A stretch of 64,000 nt of DNA from Beta vulgaris subsp. vulgaris. Lineage: Eukaryota; Streptophyta; Magnoliopsida; Caryophyllales; Amaranthaceae. The notes beneath the pieces are model-generated. The model was given only the letters and a program-made list of their open reading frames with translations, ran no database searches and had not been told where the DNA came from. The stretch spans positions 13,686,279 to 13,750,278 of the forward strand of contig NC_079206.1 of the NCBI RefSeq assembly GCF_026745355.1. The letters are read 5' to 3'. Both the position numbers and the translations under genes were made by a program. This document shows positions 11,199 through 23,183 of the stretch, piece by piece (position 1 is the first letter of the stretch; each line of letters starts with the position of its first letter).

Positions 11199-11945
11199 AT
11201 CTCTTGAGCTGGACTCCTAATTTAGAGAAAACGTGTATCCGACGAGAATAAAATAAGATCTTAAACAAAGGGAAGAAATCAGAACCCAATTCGCATATAT
11301 TATATGGACCCTTAGAGATGTAGATTGTGTCAAGAATTGAGCATTAGTTGCTCCACCAATTCCAAAACTAGCTAGGTTTATATTAAACTTAAGATAGACT
11401 AATCGGATTTTATATATACATAAATATTATAATATCCTTATTTAATACTATTTATGTGTCTCATTAATCTACTCACTTTTTACTTTAACACTATTCACAT
11501 ACGTTGACTATTATTTGTAATTTATATACCTAAGCAAAAGTATAGTCATGAATATCAACTTTTATATTTTTACATGTTCGTAATTAAAGATTTTGATAGT
11601 CAAAAATTTTGCATCATTAACAAACGTAAAAGTCAAATTGTGTAGATTTACAAATAAATAACCGTTAAAAAATTTGGAAGGTAAGTGAGCGACCATATTG
11701 AATAGTAGGGCTTAGCTTAGTAAGAATGAGTGTGTACATAATTCTACATTGAGATTACAAAAGAACATTTTGAAATAAAATATTTTTTTTATAGACATAT
11801 AGTTAAGTTTGGGATAATAATTAATAAGTTCAAATAAATTAAACTTTCAGTGAATAATAAGTTTAGACAGATTGAGCTCATGATAAATTGATAATTGAGC
11901 TACGCACTGAAATTTATTGAAAGCTTTATATTGAATAGAGCTTGT
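11199..11945. other. No gene seen; possible degenerate Stowaway-like MITE
   Basis: From about 11450 to 11700 the sequence resembles an eroded copy of the MITE at 37598-37855 (CACTATTCACATA, then TATAGTCATG), but no terminal repeats remain. Nothing else is recognised. Confidence 0.35.
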
Positions 11946-12210
11946 CTTGGCAACCAACCGTTTGAGTCTCTTAGGGGACTCAAACGGGGGTAATTTGGTC
12001 ATTTTATGCCTTGGAAATTTCACGCGCGTGTTGTTTGGTACCAATGCTAGGTTAGATTGGTACCATTATCCGAAAATTTTGATACCAAAGTAATGTTGCT
12101 TGGTACCAATCCTGATAACAATGTGATACCAATATCATGTTATAATGGTACTATTGTGTAACTTTTTGAGTGTTTGAGTCTTTTTTGGACTCAAACAATT
12201 GGTTACCAAG
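11946..12210. mobile_element. Small inverted-repeat element (MITE)
   Basis: The left end CTTGGCAACCAACCGTTTGAG is the imperfect inverse of the right end (CAAACAATTGGTTACCAAG). Each terminus also carries an inner palindrome, GTTTGAGTC...GACTCAAAC. The interior has three TTGGTACCAA-type palindromes. No clear target duplication was seen, so the superfamily is open. Confidence 0.6.
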
Positions 12211-12794
12211 CCTTTCTCATATTGAATATGCAACCTCAAGTTTGAAACAAGGGACCTATACCTACTAGTGTAGTAGTGTTATCTAACATATTTCAAAACG
12301 AAACACTCGGTTAGTATTTTTTTTTTTCGTTTACCCAACCATTATCATTTTCCACACAAAGCAAGACAAAAAAGTAAATATTCGGATACATGGAGGTCAC
12401 ATGGATGATTTGACGGGAAAGGTAATATAGGGACAAAAGAAATGCATACAAAATATATGTTGTAGAATTATGACATTTATCGATTGATTTATTTATTTAT
12501 TTATTTATTTATTTATTACAATATACTGAAATAAAAATTAAAGAGGACACATGTCACTTTTCCATAAAAATATTCCCGTCTAAATTGTAGAATTATGACA
12601 TTAATCGATTTATTTATTTAATTATGAAATTTTCTTTTAAAATATATGAGATTAATTCAAAATTATATTTCTTACATATAATATGTGTTGAGTTATGCTC
12701 GGACCAACAACTAGCATACGAAACAAGTAATTCATTATTTCACACTTGTTGTCCATACAAAAATCAAAGCATTATTTGAACCAAAAAAATAGTA
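12211..12794. other. No gene seen; (TTTA)n microsatellite
   Basis: AT-rich spacer with an uninterrupted TTTA-type microsatellite at about 12487-12518 and a shorter one near 12608. Confidence 0.6.
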
Positions 12795-13046
12795 CACCCT
12801 TCGTCTCATAATATAGTGCTTGTTTCTTTTTTATACGGTCTCCAAAATGTAACTTTGACATTTAATATCTTCAATTTCGTATTAATAAAAAAAAATTGAT
12901 ATTATGAAAATACACGTTGAGATAAATCTAACAAGATCACACATGAGTAGGTTTTTTTGTATATGATAATGAGAATATTTGGTCAAAATTTTTAAAGTTT
13001 GACCAATCAAAAATAAAGTAGGCACTATATTATGAGACGGAGGGAG
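12795..13046. mobile_element. Stowaway-like MITE, 252 bp
   Basis: TA target duplication (12793-12794, 13047-13048). Terminal inverted repeats CACCCTTCGTCTCATAATAT and ATATTATGAGACGGAGGGAG. These are the CTCCCTCCG-type ends of plant Tc1/mariner-derived MITEs. No coding capacity. Confidence 0.8.
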
Positions 13047-13057
13047 TAATTTAATTA

Positions 13058-13923
13058 CTTCCTCCATCTTAGAATACTCTTCACACTTTTTTTTTCCATC
13101 TATTCCACAATAAGTACTCTTTAAACTTTTATTTTTGGATATAACCCACTATTATTTTAATCCTTATACCTTTTTTTTACGAATTTTTCACCACGTACCC
13201 ATGAAGTTTTATGAAATTCATGAGGTACCCCTAAGGTTTCAAAAATTCATTGATTACCCTTTAAGTTTGCATATTATGTACCAAACACCCACAATTATTT
13301 AATGGTGGTGATTATGTTAACTTAAATGACCCAAACTCAGTTGACCCATATTCTAATTCCCCTAATATCTCATATTATGCCCAATAAAGTCTTTTAAACG
13401 CAGATAAATTTTTCTAATAGGTACTTAGGTCATTAATAAAACGATTTTCATCGCATGAAAGAAAGGGATTTATATCACTAATAAAGGATATTTTGGCATA
13501 ATGTGGGTTAATAGGCGAAATAGGTTGGGCTTCAAGTATTTCAGGTCATTTAAGTTAATAGAATCAACATTAATGAATTCTTGAGGATGTCTGGTACATT
13601 ATATACAAACTTAAGGGGTACCGCAAGGGTACCTCATGAATTTCGTAAAACCTCAGGAGTAGCTGGAGAAAAAAAAACCTTTTTTCAATCATTTGCCTAC
13701 ACTCTCTCTAATCCAAATAAAATAATATCAATCCTATTGCCTACCAACTCTAAACATGACCCACAATCTCTCTCTTTAAAATAAAATACTACTATTTTTA
13801 CTAACTATTAACTCCTATCATATTTACCTTTTCAATAAAATAACAATTGATAACCAAACAACAACTTATTATCTAAAATTACGTGTCTTGATAAGTGTTA
13901 AGAGTATTCTGGAAAGGATGAAG
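13058..13923. mobile_element. Stowaway-like MITE split by a MULE
   Basis: Left end CTTCCTCCATCTTAGAATAC and right end GTATTCTGGAAAGGATGAAG are inverted matches. The left TA target is intact (13056-13057); the right one is eroded. Removing the nested MULE and one copy of its 9-bp duplication leaves about 357 bp, a normal MITE size. Confidence 0.7.
13177..13676. mobile_element. Non-autonomous Mutator-like element with long TIRs, 500 bp
   Basis: It is flanked by a 9-bp duplication ACCTTTTTT (13168-13176, 13677-13685), the size typical of Mutator-like elements. Imperfect inverted arms of about 120 bp each contain GAAATTCATGAGGTACCC on the left and its inverse GGGTACCTCATGAATTTC on the right. There is no transposase. 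It sits inside the MITE at 13058-13923 and is therefore younger. The T-rich duplication is low-complexity, which tempers the boundary call. Confidence 0.7.
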
Positions 13924-14123
13924 TCTAATAAAAAATTTCACAAGAGATTGCCCTGTTGGGTAATGTTGAATAGTTGATATCTTTTAGATAATTGTATTAG
14001 CTGCTTCAACTAGATGATTTAATTGACTATTTGCATAAAGGTGGTTGGTAAGTAGCTCATATCGCTACTTGATTAAATGAAAGGACCAATAAAGACATGT
14101 GCATAATCTATTACTGTATTTTT

Positions 14124-14449
14124 TAGTGGTTGTTTGGTATACATGAAATTAGGTAGACAATAGAAATTCCATGATTTTATTATCTGAGTAGTTGTTTGGT
14201 TGACATGAAGTAGGGAAAAACGAAAAATCATGAGAATTTGAAATTTGTAAAAAAAAAATGTAGGAATTAATTTATCTACCCTCCCCTTGGTCAATCACAA
14301 TTCCTAAATAAATTCTAATAAATTACAACTTCCCTTATGGCTACCAAACAACTTAGACTAATTCCTAGAAATTTTATAAGGGAATTAAATTCCCACAAAT
14401 TGTAAATTTCGACTAGAAATTAATTTCCATTGCAATCAAACAAACACTT
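14124..14449. mobile_element. hAT-like MITE, degenerate
   Basis: Left end AGTGGTTGTTTGGTATACATG and right end inverse AAGTGTTTGTTTGATTGCAATG share an imperfect inverted match, continued by AAATTA. A second GGTTGTTTGGTTGACATGAA copy follows at about 14192. No clean duplication was found. Confidence 0.45.
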
Positions 14450-14623
14450 ATTGTTTATAAATGTAATTTTCAAGAACTTCCGGATATAAATGTAATATAG
14501 CCTACTCATTCTTAAACATTTAATGTCAAAAGATTGTTCCCCCAACTTTTTCAAAAAGAGTTTAATTTCTAGGTCCCGTCACTTATTTTTCAAACCAAAA
14601 AACTCAAATTAAAGAATATATTA

Positions 14624-14995
14624 CTCCCTCCGTCCCATAATATAAGTCATGTTTCCTTATAAGGTGTCCCAAAATACAAGTCATATTTCTATTTTCAATC
14701 AATAACTATACCACAATACCCTCATGAAAATAATTTAATTTCCAAATATCCTCATAATTTTAGCTTCCAATGCACCATTATTAATGATAAAATGAAATCT
14801 TTTACCTCATTCAACTTCTCTACACATTAAACCATGCAACATTAATATTCAGTTTTTATTTTTTTTACAAAGAAAAAAACAATATAAGTTTTTCCCAATA
14901 AAAATCGATACTTTTATTGAAATAAAACAAAATTCCACTTAACCTTAATACCCGTATTAAAACATAATCATAACTTATATATGAGACGAATGAAG
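14624..14995. mobile_element. Stowaway-like MITE, 372 bp
   Basis: TA duplications at 14622-14623 and 14996-14997. Ends CTCCCTCCGTCCCATAATAT and ATATATGAGACGAATGAAG form inverted repeats. No coding capacity. Confidence 0.8.
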
Positions 14996-14997
14996 TA

Positions 14998-15630
14998 GTC
15001 AAATCCTCTAATATAAATTATCACTTCTAATTCTTTTCCCAAACCTTTATACCGAACAGCCCTTTATGTTCTCATGTTGCACCTCCTGCCACAATATATC
15101 TCCATTTGATCTAAACGATGAGAAAATCATATATAATATTAAAGCAAGAAAAAATTGTCCTATGTGGCGAGCCATTATGGATTCTGCCCTCTCATTGCAC
15201 CAAGGTTTACAAAGCAAGAATTTATATACATGCCCAATGCTAAGAAAGTCTATTGAGATCCGGTGATATTAGGCAATAAAAACAGACTGCTTTTGCAAGT
15301 CCAAAATGAATCCTGTGATTGAATTCAATTAAGTTCATACATCAATCAAGCCTATACATTTTGAAAAAAAAACGATTAATTTAATTAGTAAATTAAATCT
15401 ATTATGTCTATAAGTGAATCCCTAATCTAAGCTCATCAAAGCAACCACACAAAAGCCACTAACAAATCAAATGCAATCATGATATTATTTCCTCTTATAT
15501 TAGGAAGATCAAATGCAATCACGTTATAATTGCCTCTTATGTTAGGAAGGTTTTTTTTTTTTTTTTTGCTGGAGCAAAAAAAAAAAAGACATTTTTTTCT
15601 GGCAAATTTAACTACAAAACAAAATGCTAA
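14998..15630. other. No gene seen
   Basis: AT-rich spacer. A 66-codon frame at 15066-15266 has no recognisable domain. A direct repeat ATCAAATGCAATCA...CTTATNTTAGGAAG occurs at about 15466-15508 and 15509-15550. Confidence 0.5.
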
Positions 15631-15863
15631 AGGCCCGTTCGTTATCGTTTTTTGTTTTCAGTTTTCAGTTTTTTTTTTTAAAACGAAAAACCAAAAACAA
15701 CTAGAAAATGTGATTTTCACTTTTTAGTTATCAGTTTTCAAAATCATCTTATTCCCAATAAATTTGACTAAATTTTTATTCATTATAGGACATATATTAT
15801 ATGACTTTGAAAATAATAAAAAAATCAAAAAACAGAAAACTACAATAATACGGAATTGGCCCT
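15631..15863. mobile_element. Probable hAT-like MITE
   Basis: Left end AGGCCCGTTCGTTATCG and right end inverse AGGGCCAATTCCGTATTATT are imperfect inverted repeats. The interior is rich in TTTTCAGTTTTC-type runs with partial self-complementarity. No clear duplication. Confidence 0.5.
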
Positions 15864-15948
15864 AAATTAACGCCTAAAATAATATTGTGGTTAGATAAAC
15901 ACACCTATAATCACTTTGTAATCAGGAGGAAGTCATAAAAATATGCTA

Positions 15949-16199
15949 CCTCTGTTTTTTATCATTCTCACTTTTTTGTGCACGTCTCCCAATGCATCTC
16001 TTTGAACTTAAATATCTTTCATTATATATTAGTAAAAAATTATAACGATTGAAGATTAATAATGTACTAATTAAGACGAATAAAATAAGACCCCACATGA
16101 CTATATTTTTTTATAAATTGAAAACAATTGAGAAGATTCTCTCTAAGTATGAATAGTGCCAAGATTTCAAGTGAGAAAGATAAAAAAGAATAGAGGGAG
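15949..16199. mobile_element. Stowaway-like MITE, 251 bp (same family as 32200-32716 and 38107-38360)
   Basis: TA duplications (15947-15948, 16200-16201). Left end CCTCTGTTTTTTATCATTCTC and right end GAGAAAGATAAAAAAGAATA...GAGGGAG are inverted repeats. The interior shares ACCCCACATGACTATATTTT and CATTATATATTAGTAAAAA with the two other copies. Confidence 0.8.
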
Positions 16200-16201
16200 T
16201 A

Positions 16202-16770
16202 CAAATTTTAATTCAGCAAACAGAGGAGGGAGAAATGGAATGGGGTTAAAATTTTCATGAAATTGTCCTTCTTGAGATAGCAAATCAACACAATATAATG
16301 TCGAACTCCTTGAAACTTTGCAGTTTGCATATATGCATGTAAGAGATGTAAAAGTCTAAAGGAGAAACAAAAAGGTAGAAAGTAAGACATAAATTAGATT
16401 GGTAGTGTGGCAATGTTTAAAGAGCTTAAGAGCCTAAGTCATCAAGTAGTCACGAAAATGATAGATTATGAGTTTATGACATATTAAAAAAAAAAAATTT
16501 TCACTTAATCACATAATTTCCTTTTTTTTATTGTTCTTACAAAATTAGTTTGCAATTTGGGGGACAAATAAGTGGTTTATAAAGAGAGAAAATGGAATTG
16601 AATTAGGAAGGAATGATATTGTTACATAATAGGCATATGTCTAAGATATAATTTAATAGGTTCATATGTTATTGTCTTTTGATTTTAAGGGCAAAATTAA
16701 TGATCTCAATAATCGATTAATATTAATAGCATGATTGAAAACAATGGCTAAAGTTTCTATTGTAAGTTGT
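16202..16770. other. No gene seen
   Basis: Anonymous AT-rich DNA; short open frames only. Confidence 0.5.
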
Positions 16771-18038
16771 CACTAGTAGAATAAATGCTATTTGCTGCGG
16801 TTAAAAACTGCCATATTGCTGCGGTTTTGGGCGCGCAGCAATTAAGGGGGCAGCAATAGGTATTAATTATATTGCTGCGGTTTATGGTCAAAACCGCAGC
16901 AATATGACCTGGTACAAAATTTTTTTTTTTTTTTTGCCAATTAAAGTTGAAATATTAAAACCAAACAGTTAACACATTCACTATCCATTAAATTTGCAGA
17001 CAAACTGAAGATAAAATGTTTATTAATATATAAAGATGAAAAATCTAATTACATCAATATTACAAAAGAATAAAATGTAAAATAGAAAATCAAAATTAAA
17101 AAAACAATTATCAGTTTATGACTAATAAGAACAAATAATACTAAAAATTGTAACTATAACATTAAGAAACTGTAACTAAAAAAAAAAAAAAAAAAATATT
17201 ACAAATAAATATGAAAATCGAAAAATAAAGATACAATCTGAAAATCTCAAAACATGAGGAACACACGAGGGAACATAATATTACAATATGAAAACTGAGA
17301 AACACACGGCAAACCACAAAGGACGAAGGGCCGACACGAACGACGAAGATGTTGAGCGACGACGAAGGGCCAACGAAGATGTTGAGCGACGAAGGGCCGA
17401 CGAAGGGCCGACGAAGGAGCAACGAAGGGCCGATGAAAGAACGACGAAGGGCCGACGAACGAGCGAAAAGTCGAGCGAGCGAGGGGTCGGTGCTGGCGAA
17501 GGATGGCCGGCGAAGGAGGAGAGCTCTGAAGCACGGGTACGCTCCTGCAGGCTCGTATCAGGTCAAGGAGAGACGTACCCAGCCATGTTTAGAGGAGAGT
17601 AGGAAGAGGAGAGAGAGAGGAAGAGGAAAGGAGAGGAGAGGAGAGGAAGAAAACGGCTGATGTTGTTTAAATGACTAAGGGGAAACCCTACTAATTGGGC
17701 CGCGCGTTTTATATTGAAAAAAAATTATATTGCTGCTGTTGTTTAAGGAACCGCAGCAATAGACTTATGAAATTAATGGCGATATTAAAATATTATTTTT
17801 TAATAATATTTTAATATATTGTTGCGGTTTTAGCAAAAAACCGCAGCAATATTTCTGGTCAAAAAGTCAAATTTTTCTCAAAAATTTAACGTTGAAAGCA
17901 TATTGCTGCGGTTTTTGGCCAAAACCGCAGCAATATGGTTATTTTATATTTTTTCTTTTATTTTTACGTGATATATTGCTGTGTATGGGGAAAACCGCAG
18001 CAATATTACCGCAGCAAATAGCATTTATTCTACTAGTG
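16771..18038. mobile_element. Non-autonomous CACTA (EnSpm) element, 1268 bp
   Basis: The ends are CACTAGTAGAATAAATGC and its exact inverse GCATTTATTCTACTAGTG, flanked by a 3-bp duplication TGT (16768-16770, 18039-18041). Subterminal regions hold many copies of the nonamer TTGCTGCGG or its inverse: about six on the left (16790-16905) and seven on the right (17735-18010). CACTA transposases bind such motifs. No transposase is present. The interior 17290-17680 differs in base composition: GC-rich, with a short tandem array and a GA-rich tract. Confidence 0.93.
17336..17480 (+). repeat. GC-rich short tandem array (CGACGAAGGGC type)
   Basis: Degenerate units CGACGAAGGGC, about 10-12 bp long, repeat some ten times inside the CACTA element, mixed with GATGTTGAG inserts. 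It opens long frames on both strands (for example 17288-17602 + and 17247-17534 -) that are repeat-driven and not evidence of genes. A purine-rich AGAGGAG tract follows at 17590-17650. Confidence 0.75.
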
Positions 18039-18041
18039 TGT

Positions 18042-19289
18042 AACATTTAATCAACATAAAAATATTTACCAAACAATAAAAACAAATTAAATATTTATAA
18101 ACCCAAGTTTTAAAAAACAATCAACAACGACACTGTTCTGATCAGCTTATTTTTATTTATTACTAGAAAATATAAGTTCAGATAATGAATAATATGGCTT
18201 AATAAGTTCAGATAAGTTGTATAATGCAAAAACAAGCAAAGACAAAGTTTGACATACTCACAAACTAAATTCTAAAAGTTAAAATATGGTCTAATAAGGA
18301 TTAACAAGGTGTAATAAGTTCAGATTAGTTCTTAGATAAGTTTATTTAAGTTCAAATAAAATTACATAAGCAAAATAAGTTGAAAAACATATATAAAACC
18401 AAGAATGACAATTTGGAAATTATATAACTTAAAAAAAATCTTATGTACATAAAAGATTTTATTACTTTTTCTATAGGGTGTTGGCATAAACATTATTTTG
18501 CTTCTTATGGGCAAAAAGTTTTACACTTATATAATCAAGAAAATATTTTCTCTTAATAATGTTCTACAAAAAAAAAGTATAGTTAAATGGACATGTCACT
18601 ATACGTAATTCTAAAATGGGAATGTAAATATGCATTACTTTTGTGGGTAAAAATATAGCTAAACGTAATATAATACATGATAAAAAACAGAACTTTGTTC
18701 TTTTTTAATCTTTAGGCCTTTGGTGGGAGTGAGTATTAACTATTGAAGAAAAACGGGGTCAAACTCTAATCCTATGATCTAAATGATATCTATGACTTTA
18801 CAAAAGATATTATCAAACACGAAATACAACCATTATATGTAACTAGATGTACCTTAAATAGTATTAAAGCTCTAGCGTATTGAGAAAATTAAAATTATTA
18901 TAGCTAAGTGGGCAGTGGTCAATGGGTGGCTAAATATGGTGCAGCTGTGGTGCAAGAAGGCAAGAGAGTGGGTGAACGAAATTGCCATAAATGGGAGTGG
19001 AAGTTGGTGTATTGTCGAGTATCAGTCGTGGTGCGAATTGTGATTTTATCAGGGCCTCTAAAGGAAGTACTTAGTAGACAGATTAAAGATTTTTTTCAAT
19101 TAAGTCTTTTTTTAGGATGGGTTACGTGATCCACCATGACGTAAACGATTTCAACAATTGAACACATGGGTCATAAATCAGTTTTAAAATAATTTAAATA
19201 CACGAGTATTAAATTTTACATGAGTATTAAATTTTACATCACAAGTTGGAAGCTCATTACCACGATTCTTGAAGAACCTCTTAAAATCA
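18042..19289. other. No gene seen; dispersed TAAGTTCAGATAAGT-type repeats
   Basis: From 18170 to 18370, degenerate copies of AATAAGTTCAGATAAGTT recur about six times. The remainder is anonymous. A 73-codon frame at 18908-19129 is unrecognised. Confidence 0.5.
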
Positions 19290-19307
19290 TCAATTTATAA
19301 AATGAAC

Positions 19308-19349
19308 AAGTTCATTCCCGTGCAGTTTGCACGGGTCAAAAAAAACTAG
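19308..19349 (+). mobile_element. Helitron 3' terminus (5' end not located)
   Basis: A 7-bp hairpin (CCCGTGCAGTTTGCACGGG, about 19318-19336) is followed by TCAAAAAAAACTAG and then T. This is a textbook Helitron 3' end. I could not find a matching 5' TC end upstream, so only the terminus is annotated. Confidence 0.65.
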
Positions 19350-20153
19350 TTACAACAAAAAGATGTCGTGAACAAAAAGCTTTCAACAAGAACTTTGGAT
19401 GAACCAAACTTAATGGACTGGTCTTACGCAAACTTATGATATTTGTTTACATAAATACAAGTGATTTATTATAGGTATTAAATGGAAATCATTTGAGTTA
19501 AAATGATTTATTTCCATGATTTAATACATAAAACTATCTTTCTTTACTAACATCATTCCAATTTCCACCCCAAATTGACAATAGACGTAAATTGATCCTT
19601 GTGTATTTGTAAATCACTCGGCAAAAATCAAAATGTCAAACATATAACATGGGACAGCACCTTGGATATCTCCTGACCAGTGACTAGTTAGATCCCTATT
19701 TGGTGTTATTTGTTATAGGAAATTTTTTAAGCACCGCAATTATTTGTGGCAAAAATAGATGATTTTTTTTTTTTTGAAGAGGCCAAAATTGATTTTTATC
19801 GGAAATGAAAAAAATATAAAAATCCTCGAAGACACCAAAATAAATGATATGTACCTTGCTGCCCTTTGAAGGGTAACCAGCTCCTATGATACATGTGCAA
19901 TGAGTAGTCTTCCGACATTGGAGAGGTCAACACAGAAATGATATCTCTAGGCCAGTTCAAGGATATGCAATTTCTTCCAATTTTATGGAGTGTTCACTGC
20001 TTTTAGTATCACAATTCACACAAACAATATCATTAACGAGACAAAAGCTTATTTATAGACTATAGTTAGTATAGTAATACAACTTAACTACTCATTTAAA
20101 TCCTCAATGCAAATCCATTTTCCACGCAAAGCTATCCCTTTTTAATACTACTA
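19350..20153. other. No gene seen
   Basis: AT-rich spacer with no recognisable coding or repeat structure. Confidence 0.5.
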
Positions 20154-20392
20154 CTAGTTATTAGGTCCGGATTATGCCTCGGGTAAGAAAAAAATTCATT
20201 TATTAATATAATACTTTATGATAATAACACTAAATACAACTTAGCTTAGTGGTTAAAACTTCAATACATGTACTTGAGGTCTTGGGATCAAACCCTATAC
20301 ACTGATGGATTAAATGAACTAAATCTCTCTAATGAGAGCGCCACGTGGCACAGGTTTTTGTTTTCGCACGTCTTTTAATGTATTTGTATAGA
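20154..20392 (-). mobile_element. Non-autonomous Helitron (family H1), 239 bp
   Basis: Minus-strand element between A (20153) and T (20393). On the + strand it begins CTAGTTATTAGGTCCGGATT, which is the inverse of the 3' hairpin end. It ends in TTTGTATAGA, the inverse of the degenerate 5' TCTATAC end. An internal tRNA-like box A (CTTAGTGGTTAAAAC) and box B-like CTTGGGATCAAACCC lie at about 20241-20295. Confidence 0.88.
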
Positions 20393-23183
20393 TATGCCAA
20401 AAGGTCATAATTTCGCTATAAATTGCTAACTATTTATACCTTTAACAATGTCTTTAGCAACATGACTAATGATAAACGTATCCTACCAAAAAAAAAGGCC
20501 CAACTAACTTTACCTTTTAAAAATACCGAACACTTTAAAATATCAATTTTTTCCTTTATTGGAATTAGCAAAGTCAAAACATAACTTTTGCCAAGAGTAA
20601 CTTCAAGCTTCGTTATCTTTTTTTTTTTTTTTTTGTTTATGACCGATAATAAGCATACACAGAGCTTTAACAAGTCGATAAAGAGGCGCATGATTTTTTT
20701 GAGTTTTTTGTTTCATTGTTAAAGTTGCTCTAATTGAACATAATAAATAATGGATACTTTTATATTATCAGTAAATTGTGAGACTCATTTAATTGGTGGT
20801 GATTATGTGTGTAGTGGATATAATTTTATTGTTGTTTGATCATTCTCCAATAAAGGTATCAATTGTGAGATGATTATAGAGTGAAAAATGATTTGAAGTT
20901 CTATGTCTCAAGTGGAGTTATTGAAATCACGAAAAGTTTTGTGTGAGACTGTCTCCGTCCAAAACACGACTAAGACGAACATTAGTTTAAGTCTGATATC
21001 TATTAGTTTAACCCATAAATTTATCAGTTTAACCCGAAAATCTATCATCAGTTAAACCCACAACATCTTAGTTAAACACAAAATTCTAGCAATTCAAACC
21101 AGAATATCTACTAGTTAAAGCTCATAAGATGAAAACTGCACATTGTATCAGACTACCAGTCATTCTAAATGACTAATATGCGTCTCATGCAAGTCGTTTG
21201 TTGCAATTATCATGAAACGATTGAATATAAAAAGTGTTATAATTAATATAATATGAGACGGGAGGAAAATATATAGTGTTATCTTATGAGTAATTTATAT
21301 TTTCCTCTTTATCCTCAAGCTAATCTTGTATCAGACCCTCTTACCAAACAATTTCGATTAGACCACTTGAACGTTTCATTTTCTTTCTCCACTTTTGAGT
21401 TTCTTTTTTAATAAAAGTAAACAATTTAACTTATATGGTTGCTAAATGCGACACACTTTACTAAAACACAACCCTTTAAAATATCCAACATACTTCTCTT
21501 CCTTAAAACTCCTTTCTCCCTCTACCTATTCCTCTCTCCTTTCTCCCTCTTCCTATTCCTCTTGTCGTTCAAAATTGAGCCCAAATTAACTCCCATAATT
21601 TCACCCAATTTCTGCAATTTATGATCGAAAATGGGATATTAATTAGTATTACTTCCTCCCTTCTTTTTCTATTTCGTGTGGTAAAACCCTCAATTTGCTT
21701 CGATGTAACCAAGGCCTGAATAACTTCAATTTTGAGGAGTTAAATGTTCATACTAAACGAATTGCTTCTAGATTTTCATAGAAATTTGTTATACTTCCAA
21801 GCAACTTTGTGAAGCCTCGTTCTTCTGTTTCTTCTATATTTTTTATAAAAAATCTATGTATATTTTTTGCAGGCCTATACTACTTGAAATATAACCATCT
21901 TCTATATTGAGAAATTGATGCAACTAGGGCTAGAGTTTTGCGATTTTTTGCGTTATTTCTCCAAACATTTTGTATTTTGTGCAAGTTTTAGGAAACATGT
22001 TATTCTATTTAGTGCAATCTGCAATAAACGGGTTAATCTGAATTCGTGTAATATGTAAGAAATAGGTTAATCCATTTCGTTCAGTTTGCACAAACAAATT
22101 AATTTGTTTCTGATAGATTGTACGAAATGGTGCCGAAGATTTTATTCATATTGCATGAATTGTATTAATTACGAGAAAAGTAAAACGAGTAACTTACATA
22201 AGATTGAAGTTCATTTTGATCAAAATAATCGTCCAAATATCAAGTTTAATATTAGTCAATATATCTCTTGCAATTTATATTTCTTTATGTATAGAAGAGG
22301 AGAGAATATTTTTTCAACGAGAAATTCTTTTCAGGAGAATAAAAAACTAAGGGTTTTGAGAATTGCATGTAATAAAATTGAGTTACATTTAGTAACCTCC
22401 TTAACTTATTATCTATGTGTAGTACATTTATTACCTTTTGTTTAACTAATTCACGGTTTACCTGTTAATGTCATACCTCTTTCTAATACTTTGCGTGAAT
22501 CCAATACTCATCTACTAAAAATAGATAGGTAGCTTTAAGCAAACCCACGTTATAAATAATATCATCCTTATTAAATTATCTGAACTATGCTATACCTAAT
22601 TGACCATTCGATGTAAAATCTAAAATGCATGCACATACATACAAATTGCACTCTCCAACTAAAAACTCTTATTCAATTTTTCTTCGGGTTTTGCTTGGTA
22701 ATATTCGTTTAACGAGTAGAATATGCATCCATTTGTCATGTGCACACATTTACACATTATACCAATTGAAAAACTACCCATAAAAATGTACCAAAACCTA
22801 AATGTGTAAAATCCGTGCATATATTAATTAAGAAATAAAAGAATTTTATGTATGAATTGAATTTCAAAAAAGCAAAAAAAAAAAAATGCCATTTATTGGC
22901 CATGTACATCATTACCATTCACCACCGTCCACCCCCAAGTAAACGACCCATAATTTGAATTGCGAAAGATCATTTTTTTTGGTTAAATGTGGCTAGGTTT
23001 CAAGGATTGTAAACACAAAATATTAATTAAAAAGTGGATTATTATTACTAAGTTTATTACCATCCTCATTTTCTCTTTTTCTTTTCTTTTGTTTTTTTTT
23101 TTGGTCCTTTTAACTATTTTAGGTTGCAGTTTATGGGCCTGGATTTAGGTAATGGGCCAAGTGGGTCCAATCCAATAATAATC
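20393..23183. other. No gene supported; one pyrimidine-rich leader-like patch
   Basis: No open frame has recognisable content. At 21480-21570 a CT-rich stretch (CTCCTTTCTCCCTCT twice) resembles a plant 5' leader, and TTTTTTGCAG at about 21862 could be a 3' splice site. No credible coding exon follows, however, and the 119-codon frame at 22086-22445 matches nothing I know. A fragment of a dead gene or a transposon interior is possible. Confidence 0.4.

Noticed and set aside
17247..17660. Overlapping long frames on both strands in the CACTA interior
   Set aside because: They arise from a GC-rich short tandem repeat without stops and give low-complexity RRRADEGPTK-like or FVGPSS-like products on both strands.
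22086..22445. 119-codon frame
   Set aside because: No similarity to a known family that I can recognise. A CT-rich leader-like patch upstream is not enough to call a gene.
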